Assembly (NCBI GenBank): GCA_014729315.1
Contig: WJKD01000555.1
Location: 1 to 5,870 of the forward strand
From: Promethearchaeota archaeon
Lineage (GTDB): Archaea; Asgardarchaeota; Lokiarchaeia; Sigynarchaeales; SOKP01
Direction of reading: 5' to 3'
Length of the DNA: 5,870 nucleotides
The notes beneath the pieces were generated by a model. It saw nothing but the letters and a program-made list of their open reading frames with translations. It ran no database searches and was not told the origin of the DNA. Below, piece by piece: positions 1 through 4,533 of the stretch. Position 1 is the stretch's first letter. The number at the start of each line of letters is the position of its first letter. A program made the translations under genes and the position numbers.

Positions 1-76
1 CTTTTACCACATCTTTTTTAATAAGTGCTTGAAGTTTCCTTTTCTTAACTTCCGAATAGAGATCCTTCCAACTCAT
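1..76 (-). CDS. N-terminus of unknown protein (partial, runs off left edge)
   Basis: An open frame on the minus strand begins at ATG (76-74) and stays open to the window edge, giving 25 residues that start MSWKDLYSEVKKRK. It is lysine-rich and looks helical, but too little is visible to recognise a family. A TATA-like TTTAAAA (99-105) is centred about 26 bases upstream of the ATG, the spacing expected for a leaderless archaeal transcript, and no Shine-Dalgarno is seen. The gene diverges from pepD across a 113-base gap that would hold both promoters. The reading frame and promoter spacing are seen in the sequence; that it is a real gene is inferred. Confidence 0.55.
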   Translation of the reverse strand, partial: MSWKDLYSEVKKRKLQALIKKDVVK

Positions 77-98
77 ACTTTTTTCACTAAGAGGTTAG

Positions 99-105
99 TT
101 TTAAA
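99..105 (-). promoter_or_regulatory. TATA-like box for the left-edge minus gene
   Basis: TTTAAAA on the minus strand is centred at 102, 26 bases before the A of the ATG at 76. That is the classical archaeal TATA-to-start-site distance, so transcription would begin at or next to the start codon. The call rests on spacing and AT-rich consensus in a background that is itself AT-rich. Confidence 0.4.
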
Positions 106-166
106 TGAATCTAATCAAAAATATAAAGAACACTGTTTTATTTTATACATAATAAAACTCGTTAAC

Positions 167-174
167 TATAAATA
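167..174 (+). promoter_or_regulatory. TATA box for pepD
   Basis: TATAAATA is a near-ideal archaeal TATA element. Its centre (170.5) is 19.5 bases from the first ATG (190) but 25.5 bases from the second in-frame ATG (196). If this box drives the gene, transcription starts near 196 and the protein would begin at the second methionine as a leaderless message. A weaker alternative, TTTATACAT near 142-150, would give a leader of about 20 bases and allow the start at 190. Confidence 0.45.
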
Positions 175-189
175 TTTTCGCAGAATTCG

Positions 190-1698
190 ATGGATATGGT
201 AGGAATTGATAAATTAGGACGACCTCAGGAGTTTTGGGAGCATTTTCTTCAAATTTCGAAGATCCCGCGCTGCTCGGGTAAGGAAGAGCAAATTAGAAAC
301 TATATCGTAAGCTACTCGAATAAGCTCAAATTAAAGCATAAAATTGACGATGCCGGAAACTTGGTGGTTGAACTCCCTTCAGAAAACAAAAAGGCGGTGA
401 GGTGTGTTCTCCAAGCGCATTTAGACATGGTATGCGAAAAAGACGATGAAATTGAGCACGATTTTTCTTCCGACACGCTTTCGTTAAAAATAGAGGAAAT
501 ACAAGGAAAAAAGTGGCTCACGGCGGAGGGAACAACTTTAGGCGCAGATAACGGCGTTGGTATTGCCTATATTTTAACCTTGATGGATAAAATAAATTCT
601 GAGGAACTTAAATTTCCGAACATCAGTTTCCAATTTCTTTTTACGGTGGAAGAAGAAACTGGACTCGTTGGAGCATTAAATATTGATAAAAATTTAATCA
701 ACGGAAAATATTTAATAAATCTTGATTCTGAAGAAGCCGATAAATTCGTGGTTGGATGTGCGGGAGGCATCACCACAATGGGAGAGATTCCCCTTACCTA
801 TAAGGACGAGGACAATGAGAAAAGTGCGTCAACCTCTTTCATACTTTCCATAAAGGGATTGAAGGGAGGGCATTCGGGTACTGATATTCATAAAGGGAGA
901 GCAAACGCTATTAAAATCCTCTCTAAAATACTATGGAAAATTAATAACAAATATAAAATTTCGATCTATTCCTTAGACGGAGGAAATCTCTCTAACGCAA
1001 TCCCACGAGAAGCGCACGCCAAATTCATGTCAATTTATAACCTTAAAGACAAAATTGAAGCATTCTGCCAAAAGATTATATCTGAAATTGAGCTAGGAAT
1101 CTCGAAAGTAGAACCTAACATGCAAATTTCGTTAAGAGAAGTTGAATTGGACAATAATGAGAACCTTATCTCAGATATCATAACGGATAAAGTGTTTCAT
1201 TTACTTTACATAATGCCAAACGGTCCGATATCTTATCATTCAAAAGATCGAGATTTGGTTTATACTTCTACAAATTTGGCATCTATTAAAACTGAGGAGG
1301 ATAAGATCATTATAACAACCAGTCAACGGAGTTTACACGAGATATCTAAGAGAATTATGTGCGAGAAGATCGAAGCTCTATTTAGATTAGCGGATTTAAA
1401 AATAGACATCATCCATTCAGGTAATTATCCCGGCTGGGAACCCAATTTTCAATCTAAAATCCTTAAGATCGCAAAAAAGACTTACCAAAACCTTTTTAAC
1501 GAATCAACGGAGGTTGAGGTCATTCACGCCGGATTAGAATGCGGAATTTTAAAGCACTATTTTCCCGAAACTGAAATGATCTCGATTGGTCCCGCTGTTA
1601 TTGGCGGTCATAGTCCTGGAGAACGACTCTTTATGCCTAGCGTAAAAAAAATCTGGGACTTTCTTGTCCAATTCCTTAATAATTTAAAAGAAAATTGA
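190..1698 (+). CDS. pepD: Aminoacyl-histidine dipeptidase (PepD/carnosinase-type, peptidase family M20)
   Basis: This is a cytosolic di-zinc dipeptidase that cleaves Xaa-His and other dipeptides. The 502 residues compare with about 485 in bacterial PepD. The visible active site is complete: H77 and D79 in QAHLDMVCEKD, the bridging D120 in GADNG, E155 (general base) and E156 (metal) in TVEEETG, D179 in NLDSEE, and H474 in GGHSPGER. The lid/dimerisation domain lies roughly at residues 195-400 and carries the family's KGGHSG motif (225-230, H228). No signal peptide is seen. Two ATGs (190 and 196) are candidate starts. No Shine-Dalgarno precedes either, and the TATA spacing favours 196, which would remove only two residues. 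Family assignment is firm; exact substrate range is not visible. Confidence 0.94.
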   Translation: MDMVGIDKLGRPQEFWEHFLQISKIPRCSGKEEQIRNYIVSYSNKLKLKHKIDDAGNLVVELPSENKKAVRCVLQAHLDMVCEKDDEIEHDFSSDTLSLKIEEIQGKKWLTAEGTTLGADNGVGIAYILTLMDKINSEELKFPNISFQFLFTVEEETGLVGALNIDKNLINGKYLINLDSEEADKFVVGCAGGITTMGEIPLTYKDEDNEKSASTSFILSIKGLKGGHSGTDIHKGRANAIKILSKILWKINNKYKISIYSLDGGNLSNAIPREAHAKFMSIYNLKDKIEAFCQKIISEIELGISKVEPNMQISLREVELDNNENLISDIITDKVFHLLYIMPNGPISYHSKDRDLVYTSTNLASIKTEEDKIIITTSQRSLHEISKRIMCEKIEALFRLADLKIDIIHSGNYPGWEPNFQSKILKIAKKTYQNLFNESTEVEVIHAGLECGILKHYFPETEMISIGPAVIGGHSPGERLFMPSVKKIWDFLVQFLNNLKEN

Positions 1699-1786
1699 AT
1701 CGGCATTAGTATAAATTTAATGAAAAATTATTTTAATCTGAGAATAATTTAATACTTAAAAGGAAGATCATTGGAATTAAGTTCAA
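1699..1786. other. Intergenic region with 8-bp inverted repeat
   Basis: This 88-base gap separates pepD from the OST3/OST6-like gene. It holds an inverted repeat, AAATTATT (1725-1732) and AATAATTT (1743-1750), with a 10-base spacer, just upstream of the next gene's TATA element. It could be a weak terminator stem for pepD, an operator, or chance in AT-rich DNA. T-rich runs at 1728-1735 are compatible with archaeal termination of pepD, but there is no long T tract. Confidence 0.3.
1754..1763 (+). promoter_or_regulatory. TATA-like box for the OST3/OST6-like gene
   Basis: ACTTAAAAGG resembles archaeal TATA elements and is centred about 28 bases before the ATG at 1787. This predicts a leaderless or very short-leader transcript, in keeping with the absence of a Shine-Dalgarno right before the ATG. 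The AGGAAG at 1761-1766 is too far from the start to serve as one. Confidence 0.4.
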
Positions 1787-2323
1787 ATGTCAAAGCGAGA
1801 AAGAATCGAGAGAGGAAGAAGAAAACCGGAAGTAATTGGTTCAGAAACGATTGGAGAAAAGATTAAAAAAAGAACACCTTGGATTTTTGGCAAAAAACTT
1901 CGGAAACCAAAAGTCGTGTATCCAAAGTTGCGCGGCCGCAGTTTAACGATGCCTTCCCCTAGTAAAGCCCTCGGTTTGGTTGCGATTTATATCATTCTTT
2001 TTGTTCTGCAAACGGGTATTGTTTATTTACTCTATAGAGAACCGCCTGCTCTTGGAGCGGATTCGGCGGGAGATCCTATTTTTCTCTATCCCAGCGTCCA
2101 CGATTCTTTTATCGTTGAGGGAATTGTAGCGTCGATATTATTATTCTTATGCTCGACCGGATTCCTTTTAATTTATCAAGCTAGTAAACACAGCTACAAT
2201 AGAAAGCTAGCGATTCGAATTCTCGTTATTGGAATCATTATGATTCTTAGCACATTTATTGCGCTTCAATACATCATAGCTGAAAAGTTAGGAGGCGCTG
2301 ATCTGGGAGTACTTAATCCTTAG
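1787..2323 (+). CDS. OST3/OST6-like oligosaccharyltransferase membrane subunit (three TM, no thioredoxin domain)
   Basis: The 178-residue protein has a strongly basic soluble N-terminus (1-58) and three membrane segments, roughly 61-83, 108-131 and 142-165. The positive-inside rule puts the N-terminus and the 132-141 loop (KHSYNRK) in the cytoplasm and the 84-107 loop outside. Compared from memory with the last three TM helices of eukaryotic OST3/OST6/MAGT1/TUSC3, the pattern matches: a TM ending near a Q-T-G-x-x-Y element, an outer loop with a Pro-Pro pair (P86-P87) and a later glycine, a second TM entered by F-x-x-E (E111), and a last TM followed by K-x-G-G. Topology agrees too. The lumenal thioredoxin domain and its CxxC are absent; the only cysteine is C122. 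If correct, it would act with an AglB/STT3 catalytic subunit in N-glycosylation. Alternative: an unrelated three-TM protein. Confidence 0.62.
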   Translation: MSKRERIERGRRKPEVIGSETIGEKIKKRTPWIFGKKLRKPKVVYPKLRGRSLTMPSPSKALGLVAIYIILFVLQTGIVYLLYREPPALGADSAGDPIFLYPSVHDSFIVEGIVASILLFLCSTGFLLIYQASKHSYNRKLAIRILVIGIIMILSTFIALQYIIAEKLGGADLGVLNP

Positions 2324-2340
2324 AAGATCATTAAATGTGA

Positions 2341-2370
2341 AATTTTGCTCTTTTCTTCTTTTATTTTGTT
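2341..2370 (+). terminator. T-rich archaeal-type terminator
   Basis: The 30 bases starting 18 bases after the OST3/OST6-like stop codon are pyrimidine-rich, with repeated T runs (TTTT-GC-TCTTTTCTTCTTTTATTTTG). Archaeal RNA polymerase terminates at such coding-strand T tracts without a hairpin. Its position between two convergent genes fits this role. No comparable T tract is seen for the opposing kinase-like gene. Confidence 0.5.
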
Positions 2371-2383
2371 AAGATTAATTATA

Positions 2384-3526
2384 TTATTGGACTTTACAAA
2401 TTCTATACTCGTCGTAATTTACAATTACTCTATATAAACCAGAGAATTCATTATCCGTTTCGGAAGAGCGAGTATCTAACTTTAATGTTTGTCCAAGAAT
2501 GTTATGGAGTTTATATCTAGTTGAGATGACGATGATATTTGTAACTCCAACCAATTTTAATACTTTGGCAGAAATCTGAAGGTTACCTCTTCCAAAGAGA
2601 AAACCTTGCCTCCCAATTGGCGATACAATAATCTTTGATTTTTTTCCTTTAATAAGTTCTAAAATTTGGCGCTCGTTTACGTCTTGTGCGAGAATTTTAT
2701 TGTTGTATAGAACATCAACGCCCAGTACGGATTTAGGCAGATCTAAAGCGTCTGTAATTGCTTTTGTAGTAGTTCCAGGACCTATTAAGTAAAAAGTATC
2801 TTTTTTTAAATTTTCTACGATCTTTTTAGCGATACCTTCTTGATTGGATAAGTCAGAATCGGGTGTCCCTAATTTCGCCCCTTGAGAATAACTCGGATTA
2901 AATGGAGTAAGAAGATATCCATATAATTTTGAAACTAGTCTTCCTTGCCTATAAGCTTCTTCGTCAATATCCAATACTTCGGATTTTTTTAATGGAACTT
3001 CGTCCCAAAGAAATTGAGTGATTAAATCAGAGGCGGTACGAGGGTTTAACGAAAATACGCTCGAATAAATTTTAACCCCCGCGGGGATTCCTAAACAAGG
3101 TTTGTCCATGTTAACCGAATCTAATACATCTCGCGCGGTTCCATCTCCGCCTACAAATAGGATGATTCTTAGATCATCGATTTTTTTCATCTTTTCGGCA
3201 GCTATTTGAGTGTGTTGCGCCGTTGTATCGTAGATACTGTCGACTTTCTCGAAGAGGAAGTGATGAATAATATGGTAATCAAAATCAAGCTTTCTGACAA
3301 CTTCAGCTCCCATAAACGGAGCAGAAATAATTTTTAATCTGGATCGTATTGGAACAAGATTATTAAATAATTCCTCAGCTCGATGTCTCGCATTTGGTTG
3401 AGCACCTAGCTGGATCGCCTTATTTAAGATTTTTTTCCCGTCAGTTCCCTTTAATCCTACCGAACCACCCATTCCCGAAATAGGATTTATGATTAATCCT
3501 AAAATAAATTTCTTGAATTCTGCCAT
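2384..3526 (-). CDS. ATP-NAD kinase-like protein (COG3199 / AcoX-type)
   Basis: The 380 residues fit the COG3199 group of predicted ATP- or polyphosphate-dependent NAD kinases, which belong to the NAD kinase/diacylglycerol kinase fold. Visible motifs in order: an N-terminal strand then NPISGMGG and L-K-G-T-D-G (14-30), typical of this group; the hallmark GGDGT (126-130); GIPAGVK-x-Y-S-S-V-F (146-158), the loop after it; GPGTTTKAI (249-257); and PIGRQGFLFGRGN (303-315) near the C-terminal substrate-binding part. The ATG at 3526 starts directly before the first beta strand, so an upstream start is unlikely. The gene lies 64 bases downstream of gcvH on the same strand, with a T tract between them. 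Phosphorylation of NAD to NADP is the usual prediction, but many COG3199 members are uncharacterised, so the substrate is uncertain. Confidence 0.86.
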   Translation of the reverse strand: MAEFKKFILGLIINPISGMGGSVGLKGTDGKKILNKAIQLGAQPNARHRAEELFNNLVPIRSRLKIISAPFMGAEVVRKLDFDYHIIHHFLFEKVDSIYDTTAQHTQIAAEKMKKIDDLRIILFVGGDGTARDVLDSVNMDKPCLGIPAGVKIYSSVFSLNPRTASDLITQFLWDEVPLKKSEVLDIDEEAYRQGRLVSKLYGYLLTPFNPSYSQGAKLGTPDSDLSNQEGIAKKIVENLKKDTFYLIGPGTTTKAITDALDLPKSVLGVDVLYNNKILAQDVNERQILELIKGKKSKIIVSPIGRQGFLFGRGNLQISAKVLKLVGVTNIIVISTRYKLHNILGQTLKLDTRSSETDNEFSGLYRVIVNYDEYRICKVQ

Positions 3527-3540
3527 AAGTATCTTAAGTA

Positions 3541-3557
3541 ATAAAAAAAAGAAAAAT
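3541..3557 (-). terminator. T-rich terminator downstream of gcvH
   Basis: On the minus strand this segment reads TTTTTCTTTTTTTTAT and lies 34-50 bases past the gcvH stop codon. Such tracts terminate archaeal transcription. It suggests that gcvH can be transcribed as its own unit, although read-through into the kinase-like gene is possible since no strong separate promoter for that gene is apparent. Confidence 0.45.
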
Positions 3558-3590
3558 TAATAAATTGGTGTAGTAACGCCAACTAAAATT

Positions 3591-4013
3591 TTAACCGGTA
3601 AAGGCTTTATAAGCTGCTTCATCTAATAAATTTCCTTTTTCAGCGTCCCAATTAGAAGCGTCAATCTTGAAGAGCCACGCAGCCATAGCGTCTTCGTTAA
3701 TCTTTTCGGGTTCGTCCATAAGATCTTCGTTGATTGCGGTTACTGTTCCAGAAACTGGACTATAAATATCTCCCACGGCTTTCGAACTTTCTACCGTAGC
3801 GTCAATAGGGTCTGAGGCTGGTTCATCTCCATCCATTTTAACTTGTTCAAGATCCGCACCATCAATTCCGTCTAAATCAACGAAACTGATCTCTCCTAAT
3901 TGCTCCGCAGCATACGCAGTTAATCCGACCTCGCCCGTCTCGTCATTAAACCAATCATCAAAAAGCTAGAAGGTAGCTTAATTTTGATGGGTTTTAGTAT
4001 AGTATATTGCCAA
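3591..4013 (-). CDS. gcvH: Glycine cleavage system H protein, interrupted by a predicted 30-nt BHB intron (join of 4013-3984 and 3953-3591)
   Basis: GcvH carries the lipoyl arm that shuttles the aminomethyl group between the P, T and L proteins. Exon 2 (3953-3591) encodes the lipoyl domain: G-L-T-A-Y-A-A-E-Q-L-G-E-I, then VESSKAVGDIYSPVSG with the lipoylated lysine (K68 of the spliced product), then NED and a C-terminal LLDEAAYKAF helix. A start at the first ATG (3836) would lose the N-terminal strands. The frame upstream hits TAG (3968-3966) and TAA (3980-3978), and beyond them resumes as IYYTKTHQ, the family's N-terminal Y-T-K-x-H. Removing 3983-3954 gives YYTKTHQWFNDETGEVG, restoring T-K-x-H-x-W. 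I start at TTG (4013), 9 bases after AAGGTG; a stop (TAA) lies two codons further upstream. The spliced product is 130 residues, normal for GcvH. It has a segment between the VDL strand and the lipoyl loop about 9-10 residues longer than usual. The splice is predicted, not shown; a bypass or recent gene damage are alternatives. Confidence 0.85.
3948..3994 (-). repeat. Long interrupted inverted repeat (BHB hairpin)
   Basis: The 47-base segment folds into a single hairpin: arms AAACC + CATCAAA + AAGCTA against TAGCTT + TTTGATG + GGTTT, with 18 possible base pairs, interrupted only by one 3-base bulge on each strand and a 5-base loop. The bulge triplets are AUU on both sides in this pairing. The placement of the only interruptions as two opposite 3-base bulges is the recognition signature of the archaeal tRNA-splicing endonuclease. 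Confidence 0.85.
3954..3983 (-). other. Predicted archaeal bulge-helix-bulge intron in gcvH (30 nt)
   Basis: On the RNA, outer stem AAACC (3994-3990) pairs with GGUUU (3952-3948). CAUC (3989-3986) pairs with GAUG (3959-3956) as a 4-bp central helix. A 3-nt bulge AAA (3985-3983) lies on the 5' side and AUU (3955-3953) on the 3' side. An inner hairpin of AAGCUA (3979-3974, minus-strand reading) with UAGCUU (3968-3963) closes a 5-nt loop, CCUUC. This is the hBHBh' shape, with the 5' exon pairing to the intron's 3' part as in tRNA introns. Cutting after the second bulge base on each side leaves exons ending CAA and starting TGG. The intron holds both in-frame stops. A competing fold pairs CAUCAAA with UUUGAUG (7 bp) and bulges AUU on both sides; it would remove 27 nt and insert one Asn (THQNW). 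The conserved protein motif favours 30 nt. Confidence 0.78.
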
Positions 4014-4022
4014 TGCAGTTTA

Positions 4023-4028
4023 CACCTT
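4023..4028 (-). promoter_or_regulatory. Shine-Dalgarno site AAGGTG for gcvH
   Basis: AAGGTG matches the GGTG(A) core that pairs with archaeal 16S rRNA 3' ends. It is followed by 9 bases and then TTG (4013), which opens the frame of the H-protein N-terminus. No ATG or GTG exists in frame between the preceding TAA (4022-4020) and the intron, so this site decides the start. Confidence 0.55.
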
Positions 4029-4060
4029 ATAATTTTGTATTTTTTACATTTTGTTTAATT

Positions 4061-4070
4061 ATATTTTATA
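4061..4070 (-). promoter_or_regulatory. Candidate TATA box for gcvH
   Basis: TATAAAATAT on the minus strand would place the transcription start near 4040, giving a leader of about 27 bases that includes the AAGGTG site. The surrounding region is extremely AT-rich, so other TATA-like strings occur and this is only the best-placed candidate. Confidence 0.35.
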
Positions 4071-4156
4071 ATTATTGTTTTTCGTTTATGTAGAATGTGT
4101 TAAGTTAGTTAATTGAATTAAAAATTTAAAACTTTTCAGTTTAAATCCTTAATTAA

Positions 4157-4175
4157 GATTTATTAATAATAAATC
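4157..4175. repeat. Perfect AT-rich palindrome
   Basis: GATTTATTA and TAATAAATC are 9-base perfect inverted arms around a single A. A TAAATCC string occurs twice nearby (4142-4148 and 4170-4176), and TTAATTAA (4149-4156) is itself palindromic. It may be an operator for gcvH, about 90 bases upstream of the TATA candidate, or part of the terminator of the small ORF. Chance is possible in DNA this AT-rich. Confidence 0.35.
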
Positions 4176-4198
4176 CCTTAAATCAAAAAATAAGATTA

Positions 4199-4474
4199 TC
4201 AAGGTAAATTTTTTTTTTTATGCAAATACTCTAATTTAGAATAAAATTGCCAAAAAAAATATTCAATGAAATCCTCAAAATAGAATTTAATTGTTTTAAA
4301 TTGAGCATTTAGGATCTTTGAATAATGATTTGAAAAAATCATATCTCTTGCCTTTGATTTCACTTGCCAAATCGTAAGAGTTTGCTTTTCTTCTTTTATA
4401 ATCTTTTTAAATATTTGATTTGCTAGCGAATCGCTTAAATATCGTAATCTTAAACAAATAGCATCTGTTTTCAT
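4199..4474 (-). CDS. Small hypothetical protein (91 aa)
   Basis: I do not recognise this protein. It begins MKTDAICLRLRYLSD and is rich in Lys, Ile, Phe and Tyr, with an aromatic helical stretch (FYFEDFIEYFFWQFY) and a lysine-rich tail. No clear membrane segment is seen. The frame opens upstream with TTG (4486) and GTG (4483), but ATG 4474 is chosen because GGTGA (4480-4484) sits 5 bases before it. That consensus site is the best argument that the gene is real. The tail is encoded by an A11 run (minus strand of 4209-4219), prone to slippage, so the C-terminus is uncertain. It lies 60 bases beyond the stop of the repeat protein upstream and may be cotranscribed with it. It could also be a spurious or decayed frame. 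Confidence 0.42.
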   Translation of the reverse strand: MKTDAICLRLRYLSDSLANQIFKKIIKEEKQTLTIWQVKSKARDMIFSNHYSKILNAQFKTIKFYFEDFIEYFFWQFYSKLEYLHKKKNLP

Positions 4475-4479
4475 TTTAG

Positions 4480-4484
4480 TCACC
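4480..4484 (-). promoter_or_regulatory. Shine-Dalgarno site GGTGA for the small ORF
   Basis: GGTGA is fully complementary to the typical archaeal anti-Shine-Dalgarno and lies 5 bases before ATG 4474. It overlaps the alternative GTG/TTG starts at 4483 and 4486, which argues against them. Confidence 0.5.
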
Positions 4485-4533
4485 AATATATATCTTATTG
4501 GATTTATATTCTTCTTCTAATCGTACTAATTAA

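Larger units (their letters stand above)
4014..4198. other. AT-rich intergenic region upstream of gcvH
   Basis: This 185-base gap holds the gcvH leader and promoter candidates and an AT-rich palindrome (4157-4175). On the minus strand TTATTTTTTGATT (4181-4193), directly after the stop of the small ORF at 4199, could terminate that transcript. I see no coding potential or RNA gene. Confidence 0.4.

Noticed and set aside
312..776. Minus-strand ORFs of 69 residues each inside pepD
   Set aside because: They are antisense shadows of a conserved enzyme, with no recognisable protein features.
3591..3836. gcvH as an 81-residue ORF from ATG 3836
   Set aside because: H-protein sequence (GLTAYAAEQLGEISF and more) continues in frame for 39 codons upstream of this ATG, so it is an internal methionine.
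3966..3980. TAG in gcvH read as pyrrolysine
   Set aside because: A TAA in the same 30 bases would remain as a stop, and the intervening residues have no counterpart in the H-protein family, so decoding TAG alone does not repair the gene.
3948..3994. Hairpin as a Rho-independent terminator or transposon scar
   Set aside because: It lies inside the coding frame with opposite 3-nt bulges, shows no long T tract of terminator type, and no target-site duplication or element homology; BHB explains every part.
4502..4508. TATAAAT as the promoter of the small ORF
   Set aside because: Its predicted transcription start (about 4479) would leave the GGTGA site outside the mRNA, so the two signals conflict; in this AT-rich stretch the promoter cannot be fixed.
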